64,000 nt of DNA from Kitasatospora kifunensis. GTDB lineage: Bacteria; Actinomycetota; Actinomycetes; Streptomycetales; Streptomycetaceae. This document shows, one piece after another, positions 1 to 7,086 of the stretch. The stretch spans positions 1,736,001 through 1,800,000 of the forward strand of contig NZ_JACHJV010000001.1 in the NCBI RefSeq assembly GCF_014203855.1. The letters run 5' to 3'. Each line of letters opens with the position of its first letter. The stretch's first letter is position 1. The notes under the pieces were generated by a model. The model did no database searches, had not been told where the DNA came from, and worked only from the letters and a program-made list of their open reading frames with translations. Position numbers and translations under genes: made by a program.

Positions 1-1132
1 CGTGTCCCAGCTCCTCGCCCGTGCGGACGTCGATGATCTTGCATTCGATATTGGGCGCGTTTCGGCCCACCGACCCCGGTGCCGGGGAGTCGTCGAGCTG
101 CATGAACGACACCAACGCCTCGGTGAGCCCGTACCCCTGGCCGATCCGGCAACCGAGGCGCTGCTGGGCGAGCCGCGCGATCTCGGGGTCGAGGGCGGCG
201 CCACCGGAGACGATCGAACGCAGCGAGGAGAGGTCGTACCGGTCCACCAGCGGGCTCTTCGCCAGCAGGACGGCGATCGTCGGCACGATGTACAGACGCG
301 TGATGCGGTGCTCCTGAATCGCCCTCAGGTAGGCCTCCGGGTCGAAGCGCTCCATGGTCACCAGCGTCGCGCCCTGGAGCAGGCTGGCGTTCATCACCAT
401 GATCAGGCCGAAGGCGTGGTGGAAGGGCGGCACGGCCAGCACCTTCTCGTCCGCGCCGACGGGCGCGACCAGGCTGGTCTGCAGCACATTGGCGATCATG
501 TTGCGATGCGTCAGCATGACCCCCTTGGGATAGCCGGTGCTGCCGCTGGAGTGGAGCAGGGCCACCAGGTCCTGCGCCGGGTCGATGGACGGATCCTCGG
601 GCGGCGCCTCCTTGGTGAGCGGCGAGGCGAGCGGCGAGGCGAGCAGCGAGGCGAACGGCGTCACGCCCTGCGCCTCCTCCGCCGCCTGCCCCTCCGCCTG
701 CCCGAACACGATGATCTCGGTGACCTTCGTCCTCGTGGCCAGCGCCTTCGCCTTGGCCACCTCGGACGGCGAGGTCACCAGCAGGCGCGCGCCGGCCTCG
801 TTCAGGTGACCGGCCAGCTCGTCCACCGTGTCGAGCGGGTTGAGCACCATCACCGCGCCGCCCGCCAGCGCGGCGGCGTGCCAGGCGATCGGGTACTCGG
901 GCACGTTGGGCGAGAGCACGGCCAGCACCTCGCCCTTGCCGAAGCCGCGGGCGCGCAGCCCGCCTGCGGCACGGCGCACGGCCGACGCGAGTTCCCCGTA
1001 CGTGTAAGCGTGCGCCCCCGTGACGTCGACGGTCGCCACCTTGGCGGCGTCCTGCTCCGCTCGCTGCAGCACGAAGGAGGTGAACGAGGTCTCGGGCACC
1101 GGGACGCGCGGGCGCGGGCCAGTGAAGATCAT
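1..1132 (-). CDS. AMP-dependent CoA ligase, feruloyl/4-coumaroyl-CoA synthetase-like (partial)
   Basis: ANL-superfamily acyl/aryl-CoA ligase that would adenylate a carboxylic acid and transfer it to CoA. The ATG at 1130-1132 overlaps the stop of the upstream hydratase gene (ATGA), so the two are translationally coupled. The reading frame shows an N-terminal YTYGEL segment, the P-loop-like core LLHSSGSTGYPKGVMLTH, the PPFHHAFGL segment and the adenylation motif QGYGLTEA; it leaves the window at base 1, so the C-terminal lid domain is missing. The paired enzyme is a hydroxycinnamoyl-CoA hydratase/lyase, so the likely substrate is a hydroxycinnamate such as ferulate or p-coumarate (an Fcs role). 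That assignment is inference from context; a general fatty or aryl acid ligase is possible. The 600-680 stretch encodes a short PLASPLAS repeat in a linker. Confidence 0.85.
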   Translation of the reverse strand, partial: MIFTGPRPRVPVPETSFTSFVLQRAEQDAAKVATVDVTGAHAYTYGELASAVRRAAGGLRARGFGKGEVLAVLSPNVPEYPIAWHAAALAGGAVMVLNPLDTVDELAGHLNEAGARLLVTSPSEVAKAKALATRTKVTEIIVFGQAEGQAAEEAQGVTPFASLLASPLASPLTKEAPPEDPSIDPAQDLVALLHSSGSTGYPKGVMLTHRNMIANVLQTSLVAPVGADEKVLAVPPFHHAFGLIMVMNASLLQGATLVTMERFDPEAYLRAIQEHRITRLYIVPTIAVLLAKSPLVDRYDLSSLRSIVSGGAALDPEIARLAQQRLGCRIGQGYGLTEALVSFMQLDDSPAPGSVGRNAPNIECKIIDVRTGEELGH

Positions 1133-1953
1133 GACGCCGCTTCCGCCTTGCGGTACGTGCTCAGGCCGGGCTGGTAGCTGCGCTTCTCGAACTGCTTGAG
1201 CGCCACGTTGATCCACTCGTTGCCGCTGAGCCGGGAGAGCTCCCAGAGCTTCGCCTGGTCGTAGTCGATCGCGGTCGGCAGATCCATGGTCGTGGTGCGC
1301 TCGTAGACCTGCTTCGCCAGCTCCAGGGTGACCGGGTTCTTGTTGACGATCTTGCGGACGATGCGGTCGGTCTCCGCGTCGAGCTGGTCCGCCGGTACGG
1401 CCCGGTTCACCAGCCCGTACTCCTGCGCCTGGCGTCCGGTGAGCGTGTCTCCGGTGAGGATGTAGTAGAGCGCCTGCTTGCGCGGCAGGTTGTGGGTCGC
1501 CGCCCAGGTGGCGCCACCGGCCGGAAAGATCCCGAAGTTGATCTCCGAGAGCCCGAACAGGGCGGTCTCGGAGGCAACCGCCAGATCACAGATCCCGGTC
1601 ACCAGGACCCCGCCACCGAAGGCGAATCCGTTCACCTTGGCAATGGTGACCGCCGGAAATGCCTTCAGTCGCTTGAACCAGTTGAGCGCCACCAGATTGG
1701 TCCGGTAGAACAACTGCGGGTCGTCGAACGGCTTGAGAAAGCACTCTTCGAGGTCCATTCCGGCACTGAAACTGTCACCGTTGCCGGTCACCACGACCGC
1801 CTTGACGGTTTCGGCCGCCTCGATCTCGTCCAGCACCTGGTTCATATCACGATGCATCTGCGGATTCATCGCGTTCTTCTTGTCCGGCCGGTTCAGGTAG
1901 ATCGTGGCCGTCGGCCCGTCGATTTCGAGGTTCACGGTGTCCAGCTTGATCAT
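1129..1953 (-). CDS. ech: p-hydroxycinnamoyl-CoA hydratase/lyase (enoyl-CoA hydratase family)
   Basis: 274-aa crotonase-fold enzyme. Family knowledge: this branch hydrates feruloyl- or coumaroyl-CoA and cleaves it to vanillin or 4-hydroxybenzaldehyde plus acetyl-CoA. Seen in the sequence: NRPDKKNAMNP near the N-terminus, the oxyanion-hole segments FSAGMDLEE and GFAFGGG, the GLSEINFGIFPAGG segment carrying the Glu used by hydratase/lyases, and a C-terminal QPGLSTYRK close to the tail of Pseudomonas and Amycolatopsis Ech/HCHL proteins. Length matches that subgroup. It is first in an operon; its TGA overlaps the ATG of the CoA ligase. Together they would convert plant phenylpropanoids to aromatic aldehydes. 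An ordinary enoyl-CoA hydratase is the alternative. Confidence 0.78.
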   Translation of the reverse strand: MIKLDTVNLEIDGPTATIYLNRPDKKNAMNPQMHRDMNQVLDEIEAAETVKAVVVTGNGDSFSAGMDLEECFLKPFDDPQLFYRTNLVALNWFKRLKAFPAVTIAKVNGFAFGGGVLVTGICDLAVASETALFGLSEINFGIFPAGGATWAATHNLPRKQALYYILTGDTLTGRQAQEYGLVNRAVPADQLDAETDRIVRKIVNKNPVTLELAKQVYERTTTMDLPTAIDYDQAKLWELSRLSGNEWINVALKQFEKRSYQPGLSTYRKAEAAS

Positions 1954-2153
1954 GTTTCGGCCTTCTTCCCGCTAGGCGAAGTGCACACTGAAAGCGACCT
2001 GCAGGTAAGAGCATCACATGATCCACATTCGGCTGGCTTCTCTCAGTTTGCTGCGCTGGAAGTTCGCCGCGCCGGATTCCGGCCGAGAAGTCCGGCGGCG
2101 GCCGCCCCTACCCTGGAGACACGGACCCACCCGCCCCAACAGAGGAGCCTGCG

Positions 2154-2969
2154 GTGAACGACTTCCCGGAACACTCGGCCTATCCGGCGGTCAACGTCCA
2201 GGTCAACCACGTCGAACCGGTGCCACGGCGGATCCGCGCCACCCTGGCGGGCCAGACCGTCCTCGACACCACCCGGGCCCGCTACGTCTGGGAGGTGCCC
2301 TACTACCCGCAGTACTACATCCCGCTCGACGACATCCGCGCCGATCTGCTGGTGCCGGAAGAGAGCGAGCCGGAGCAGAGCAAGCCGCAGCAGAGCCAGG
2401 GGGACGGCACCGAGGAGAGCCCACGCGGGCGGGTCCAGCGGTGCGCGCTGCGGGTGGGAGACACCCACAGGCCGGGCGCGGCCAGGGTGTTGCGCGAGTC
2501 GCCGATCGCCGGGCTCAGCGGCACCGCGCGCTTCGAGTGGGACGCCCTCGACGCCTGGTTCGAGGAGGACGAGCAGGTCCACGTCCACCCCCGCAGCCCG
2601 TACGTGCGCGTCGACGCGCTGCGCTCGACCCGCACGCTGCGGGTCGAGCGCAGCGGCACGGTGCTCGCCGAGTCCTCCTCACCGGTCATGGTCTTCGAGA
2701 CCGGCCTGCCGACCCGGTACTACCTCAACCGCACGGACGTCGACTTCACGCACCTGCTCCCCAGCGACACCGTCACCGCCTGCCCCTACAAGGGCACCAC
2801 GAGCGGGTACTGGTCGGCCCGGATCGGTGAGCGGCTCCACCCCGACCTCGCCTGGTGCTACGACTTCCCGACCTACCAACTCGCGCCCATCACCGGCCTG
2901 ATCGCCTTCTACAACGAGCGGGTGGACCTCTTCCTCGACGGCCACCGCCTGGAGCGCCCGAAAAACTGA
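2154..2969 (+). CDS. DUF427 domain protein, two tandem domains
   Basis: 271-aa cytoplasmic protein without signal peptide. It starts at GTG 2154 behind a good AGAGGAG ribosome site. Two DUF427 units are visible: the first around residues 20-75 (VLDTTRARYVWEVPYYPQYY) and the second around 165-255 (CPYKGTTSGYWSAR, then DLAWCYDFP). They are separated by a Glu/Gln-rich linker near residues 65-85. DUF427 proteins form a small beta-barrel of unknown function and are common in actinobacteria. The gene stands alone between the ech operon and melC. No function can be assigned from the sequence. Confidence 0.8.
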   Translation: MNDFPEHSAYPAVNVQVNHVEPVPRRIRATLAGQTVLDTTRARYVWEVPYYPQYYIPLDDIRADLLVPEESEPEQSKPQQSQGDGTEESPRGRVQRCALRVGDTHRPGAARVLRESPIAGLSGTARFEWDALDAWFEEDEQVHVHPRSPYVRVDALRSTRTLRVERSGTVLAESSSPVMVFETGLPTRYYLNRTDVDFTHLLPSDTVTACPYKGTTSGYWSARIGERLHPDLAWCYDFPTYQLAPITGLIAFYNERVDLFLDGHRLERPKN

Positions 2970-3144
2970 CATGGGCTCGCCATAATCCACACCGCCCCTG
3001 TCTATTCGCGCACATTCCTTCCCCAAAGGGCAGTGTGGCCGGGCAGTCACACCCCACCCTTCACGCCATCCTCACAAGGTAAGGGTGGTCACAAAGGATC
3101 CGTCAAGACCGCAGACCTTCCCGTCGGAGCGGCCTTGCGGCGAA

Positions 3145-3173
3145 GGATCTCCCGCGCCGCCCGCGGGAGATCC
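3145..3173. other. Perfect 12-bp inverted repeat (hairpin) in the 470-bp gap before melC1
   Basis: Arms GGATCTCCCGCG (3145-3156) and CGCGGGAGATCC (3162-3173) flank a 5-nt loop. No T-run follows on either strand, so it may be a GC-rich terminator-like hairpin for the DUF427 gene or a regulator site. The rest of 2970-3440 is AT-richer than the surroundings and probably holds the melC promoter; I see no ORF there. Confidence 0.6.
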
Positions 3174-3440
3174 GCTCGCCAACGGAAGTTCTCACTTTGG
3201 TAAAACATGCAACATTCGATACTTCATGTCCAGAAACAGTCACCCTGACGACTCCGGGTGATCTCAACTGCCAAGTCTTGTCCATGCCCTGATAGGAATG
3301 GATCAGGGACGAACCGATCAACCAGGCGCCACCGCGAAGCGCCACAACCGTGCCACCGGCGCACGTACTTGATGGTTCGTCACCAATCGGGGGCCATTCA
3401 CTCAGCTGAACCATTCACTCAGCCATGGGGGGACACAGCC

Positions 3441-3848
3441 ATGTCCAAAAACAAGACCACCGCAACCGAACTGACCCGCCGACGCATGCTGCAAGGAGCG
3501 GCCGTCGCCCTGACCGCCACCGCCGGCACGGCCCTGCTGGGCCTGTCCAGGCCCACCGCCACCTCCGCCGCCGTCGGCGGTCAGGAGATCTTCGACGAGG
3601 TCTTCAAGGGCCGCCGGATCCAGGGCATGCCGATGGCCGACGGCAGCGGCATGCCCGGCATGCAGCACCCCGGCGGCGCCAACTACATGGTGCTGATCGA
3701 CGGCCAGGAACTGCACGTGATGCGCAACGCCGACGGCACCTGGATCAGCGTCATCAACCATTACCAAACCTTCAGCACCCCGCGCGCGCTCGCCCGCGCC
3801 GCCGTGAACGAACTGCGGGGCGCCACCCTCGCCCCGATCAACGTCTGA
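3441..3848 (+). CDS. melC1: Tyrosinase co-factor / copper chaperone MelC1
   Basis: 135-aa secreted helper of tyrosinase. It has a Tat-type signal: basic N-terminus, [10 protein letters not shown], a hydrophobic stretch and Ala-rich end near residue 45. The mature part contains Met/His residues typical of MelC1 ([19 protein letters not shown]) and the conserved [15 protein letters not shown] and [12 protein letters not shown] segments. Family role: it binds apo-tyrosinase, delivers copper and carries it through the Tat pathway. The start ATG 3441 follows a GGGGGGA ribosome site; melC2 begins 59 bp after the stop, so the two form the classic melC operon. Confidence 0.95.
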   Translation: MSKNKTTATELTRRRMLQGAAVALTATAGTALLGLSRPTATSAAVGGQEIFDEVFKGRRIQGMPMADGSGMPGMQHPGGANYMVLIDGQELHVMRNADGTWISVINHYQTFSTPRALARAAVNELRGATLAPINV

Positions 3849-3907
3849 GCTCGGCCTGCCATTTCACCGTCCCACCTCGCACCCCGAACACGTCACAAGG
3901 AGGACTC

Positions 3908-4735
3908 ATGGCAGTCCGCAAGAACCAGGCGAACCTGACGGCCCAGGAGAAGCGCGACTTCGTCAACGCCATCCTGACGCTCAAGCAGCAGGGCGGCTAC
4001 GACCCCTTCGTCACCACGCACAACCAGTTCATCATGAGCGACACGGACACCACCGAGCGAACCGGCCACCGCTCGCCGTCCTTCCTGCCCTGGCACCGCA
4101 AGTTCCTGATCGAGTTCGAGAAGGCGCTGCAGGCCATCACCCCCACCGTGACGCTCCCCTACTGGGACTGGACGACGGACCGCACCCCGGACGCCTCGCT
4201 CTGGGGACCCGACCTGCTCGGCGGCGACGGCACCGGCACCGACGGCCAGGTCGCCACCGGCCCCTTCGCCTACGGCGCGGGCAACTGGACGCTGACCGTG
4301 CGCCCCGACAGCCGCCCCTACCTGGTCCGCACGCTCGCCGCCGACACCCCCGACCTGCCCACCAAGGCGGACGTGGACACCGCGCTGGCCGTCACCCCCT
4401 ACGACGCCGCCCCGTGGAACAGCTCCTCCGCCGGATTCCGCAACAACCTGGAGGGCTGGACCGGCGTCAACATCCACAACCGGGTGCACGTCTGGGTGGG
4501 CGGCGCCATGGGCACCGGCATGTCCCCCAACGACCCGGTCTTCTGGCTGCACCACTGCATGATCGACCGGCTCTGGGCCGGCTGGCAGAGCCGCCACCCC
4601 GACCAGGGCTACCTCCCCGCCACCGCCACCCAGAACCTGGTCTCGCTCAACGACACCATGAAGCCCTGGAACACCACCGCCCCGGCCGCCCTGCTCGACC
4701 ACACCCCCTTCTACACCTACGACGTCGCGTACTGA
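3908..4735 (+). CDS. melC2: Tyrosinase MelC2
   Basis: 275-aa type 3 copper monooxygenase that oxidises tyrosine and dihydroxyphenylalanine towards melanin. The CuA histidines are at H38 (VTTHNQF), in GHRSPSFLPWHRKF, and the CuB histidines in NIHNRVHVW and FWLHHCMID. It has no signal peptide of its own, as expected for export piggy-backed on MelC1. The ATG follows an AAGGAGG site at 3897-3903. A strong hairpin at 4779-4816 ends the operon. Length equals known Streptomyces tyrosinases. Confidence 0.97.
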   Translation: MAVRKNQANLTAQEKRDFVNAILTLKQQGGYDPFVTTHNQFIMSDTDTTERTGHRSPSFLPWHRKFLIEFEKALQAITPTVTLPYWDWTTDRTPDASLWGPDLLGGDGTGTDGQVATGPFAYGAGNWTLTVRPDSRPYLVRTLAADTPDLPTKADVDTALAVTPYDAAPWNSSSAGFRNNLEGWTGVNIHNRVHVWVGGAMGTGMSPNDPVFWLHHCMIDRLWAGWQSRHPDQGYLPATATQNLVSLNDTMKPWNTTAPAALLDHTPFYTYDVAY

Positions 4736-4778
4736 TCCTCCTGCCGCTCCCGTACCGGTCCCGACAGGCCCGATCCAC

Positions 4779-4816
4779 GCGGTGCACCCGGAGCCGACCC
4801 GGCCCGGGTGCACCGC
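4779..4816 (+). terminator. Hairpin terminator after melC2
   Basis: Perfect 13-bp stem (GCGGTGCACCCGG, 4779-4791, with its complement at 4804-4816) and a 12-nt loop, 43 bp after the melC2 stop. There is no T-run, as is usual for Streptomyces GC-rich terminators. Confidence 0.7.
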
Positions 4817-4992
4817 GCACCTCGTCAGTTCGGCTGGTGAACGCGTTTCACTCCGCCGCGTGCGCCTCCCATGCGCCTCCCGTGCTCCGGGGCTCCTGTG
4901 CCAGGCTGCGACTCTCTCGCCCGCCCTGCCGGTCGAGTCCCAAGTCGAGCCTGTGTAAGCCAGGTTGAGCCCAGCCGAGCCGAGGAGCCCTG

Positions 4993-6396
4993 TTGTCCGA
5001 AACCCCCGCTGACCGTTCGCTCTACCGCACCCCGGCCGACGCGATCGCCGCGCCGCCGGAGAAGCTCGCCTACGTGGCCGGCTTCGACCGCACCGCCCGG
5101 CGCCCGGACGCCCTCATCACCGTCGACACCGATCCCGAGTCGGCCAGCTACGGCCGGGCCGTCAACTTCACCGACATGCCGGGCCTCGGCGACGAGTTGC
5201 ACCACTTCGGCTGGAACGCCTGCTCCAGCGCGCTGGCCCACGCCTGCCACCAGAACCCCGAACGGCGCTACCTGCTGCTGCCCGGCCTGCGCTCCTCGCG
5301 CCTGCACGTGCTGGACACCCGGCCCGACCCGGTCCGCCCCCGCCTGGTCAAGACCATCAGCGCCGAGGAACTCGCCGCGAAGGCCGGCTACTCACGCCCG
5401 CACACCCTGCACTGCGGCCCGGACGGTGTCTTCCTCTCCTGCCTCGGCGGTGCCGGCGGCGCGGAAGGTCCGGGCGGCGTGGCCCTGCTCGACCACACCA
5501 CGTTCGAGGTGCTGCGGGCCTGGGAGAGTGACCGCGGACCCCAGCACCTCGCCTACGACGTCTGGTGGCACCTGCACGCGGGCATCGGCATCACCAGCGA
5601 GTGGGGAACCCCCTCGATGATCGACGACGGCGTGGTCCCGGAGCTGCTGCTGGGCCGCGGCTACGGCCATGCGCTGCACTTCTGGGAGTTGGACTCAGGG
5701 CGCCACCTGCAGCGGATCGACCTCGGCGACGAGCACCAGATGGTCCTGGAGCTGCGCCCGGCCCACGATCCCGAGCAGCAGTGGGGTTTCGTCGGCGTGG
5801 TGACCAACGTGCTGGACCTCGCCGCCTCGGTCTGGCTCTGGTACCGCGACGGCACCCGGTTCGCGGTCCGCAAGGTGATCGAGGTGCCGGCCGAACCCGC
5901 CAAGACCGAGAACCTGCCGCCCGCCCTGCAACCCTTCGGCGCGGTACCGCCGTTGGTCACCGACATCAACCTCTCGGTCGACGACCGCTGGCTGTACGTC
6001 TCGGCCTGGGGCACCGGTGAGCTCCTGCAGTACGACGTCGCCGACCCCTTCAACCCCCGGCTGACCGCCTCGGTGCGCCTGGGCGGCGTCACCGACCGCT
6101 CGCCGCACCCCAGCGCCCCCGGCACCCCGCTCACCGGCGGCCCGCAGATGGTCGAGCTGAGCCGCGACGGCAAGCGCCTGTATCTGACCAACTCGCTCTA
6201 CGGCTCCTGGGACGACCAGTTCTACCCGGACGGCATCGACCCCTGGATGATCAAGCTGGACGCCGACACCGACGCCGGCGGCCTCACCGTCGACCCCCGG
6301 TTCTTCCCGCACGGCGAGGACTTCCGGGGGCTGCGCGTCCACCAGACCCACCTGCACGGCGGCGACGCCTCCTCGGACTCCTACTGCTTCCGCTAG
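4993..6396 (+). CDS. Selenium-binding protein 56 family / methanethiol oxidase-like
   Basis: 467-aa SBP56-family beta-propeller. Family knowledge: characterised members (human SELENBP1, bacterial MtoX) are copper-dependent methanethiol oxidases. Visible family signatures: LGDELHHFGWNACSSAL, LLLPGLRSSRLHVLDT, PHTLHCGPDG, GITSEWGTPSM, LRPAHDP, DINLSVDDRWLYVS and the terminal HQTHLHGGDASSDSYCFR. No signal peptide is seen, so a cytoplasmic location is likely. The start is taken as TTG 4993, five bases after a GAGGAG site; no better start lies nearby. It follows the copper-requiring tyrosinase operon but is separated from it by a terminator. The substrate is not shown by the sequence. Confidence 0.85.
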   Translation: MSETPADRSLYRTPADAIAAPPEKLAYVAGFDRTARRPDALITVDTDPESASYGRAVNFTDMPGLGDELHHFGWNACSSALAHACHQNPERRYLLLPGLRSSRLHVLDTRPDPVRPRLVKTISAEELAAKAGYSRPHTLHCGPDGVFLSCLGGAGGAEGPGGVALLDHTTFEVLRAWESDRGPQHLAYDVWWHLHAGIGITSEWGTPSMIDDGVVPELLLGRGYGHALHFWELDSGRHLQRIDLGDEHQMVLELRPAHDPEQQWGFVGVVTNVLDLAASVWLWYRDGTRFAVRKVIEVPAEPAKTENLPPALQPFGAVPPLVTDINLSVDDRWLYVSAWGTGELLQYDVADPFNPRLTASVRLGGVTDRSPHPSAPGTPLTGGPQMVELSRDGKRLYLTNSLYGSWDDQFYPDGIDPWMIKLDADTDAGGLTVDPRFFPHGEDFRGLRVHQTHLHGGDASSDSYCFR

Positions 6397-6448
6397 GAAG
6401 GTCCGCCAAGAAGGTCTGCCATGAAGGTCCGCCAAGAGGATCCGCCGG
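6397..6448 (+). repeat. Four tandem 13-bp repeats immediately after the SBP56 stop codon
   Basis: Units start at 6397, 6410, 6423 and 6436. Units 1 and 3 are identical (GAAGGTCCGCCAA), unit 2 differs at two positions and unit 4 at four. The array begins on the base after the TAG stop. 6449-6561 holds the presumed promoter of the secreted protein that follows. Confidence 0.85.
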
Positions 6449-6561
6449 CAGATCCGACTTCCCAGTACAGCAACGGAGTTGACGTCACTCGTTCGAGCGA
6501 TCGCCAACGGCCTTCCGGATTCGGGACCATAAGAGCGGATCATCGCTGAGAGGACGTCATC

Positions 6562-7038
6562 ATGCGCCTTCGTCAGGCATTCTCCGCTCTCGCCGGCACC
6601 ATGCTCGCCGTAACGGCGGCCACTGTGCCGGCCTCGGCCACCGTGCTCCCGCACACCCTTCGCGCGCCAGGCGCGACCCTCGCCGGGGCAAACTTCAGCA
6701 TCCACATGGATCACGACCAGAAGGACCGGGACACCCTGGTCACCGTCACCATCCGGGACCTCAACGGCAACACGGCGGCCCGGATCTCCTCCACCTTCGG
6801 CCAGTGGGACCAGTACAGCGACCAGGGCCCCTTCCAACTGGCCATCCTCAACCACACGTCATGGGAGCTGCTGAAGGGCTCCCAGACCACCCTGCGGATC
6901 GACCCGCACGGCAACAACCACATCGAGCCGAACCTCTACGTCGACCTGGTCTTCAGCGACGGCACCCACCTCTCCTCCGACTGCCCCCAACTCGACCTCG
7001 ACCAGGAGTCCCGCCAGATCGCCTGCGGCATCTCCTGA
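6562..7038 (+). CDS. Secreted protein of unknown function
   Basis: 158 aa. The N-terminus is a typical Sec signal (MRLRQAFSALAGTMLAVTAA, then VPASATV, likely cleaved after an Ala-X-Ala near residue 31). The mature part is about 125 aa, beta-rich in appearance (DTLVTVTIRDLNGN, STFGQWDQY, NLYVDLVFSDGTHL) and has two Cys near the C-terminus that could form a disulfide. I do not recognise a family. ATG 6562 has an AGAGGA site upstream. It converges with the tet-like gene across a shared terminator. Confidence 0.75.
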   Translation: MRLRQAFSALAGTMLAVTAATVPASATVLPHTLRAPGATLAGANFSIHMDHDQKDRDTLVTVTIRDLNGNTAARISSTFGQWDQYSDQGPFQLAILNHTSWELLKGSQTTLRIDPHGNNHIEPNLYVDLVFSDGTHLSSDCPQLDLDQESRQIACGIS

Positions 7039-7043
7039 CCTGC

Positions 7044-7078
7044 CCGGGTCCCGACCGTCCAAGGCGGTCGGGACCCGG
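7044..7078. terminator. Bidirectional hairpin terminator
   Basis: 14-bp perfect stem (7044-7057 with 7065-7078) around a 7-nt loop, lying exactly between the convergent stops at 7038 and 7087. It would serve both genes. Confidence 0.75.
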
Positions 7079-7086
7079 CCCGAGCC

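Noticed and set aside
2..1177. 391-codon open frame on + strand
   Set aside because: Antisense shadow of the CoA ligase; the translation is Arg/His/Gly-rich without domain motifs, while the minus frame shows clear ligase motifs.
6397..6448. CRISPR array
   Set aside because: Repeats are tandem without spacers and only 13 bp long; no cas genes in the window.
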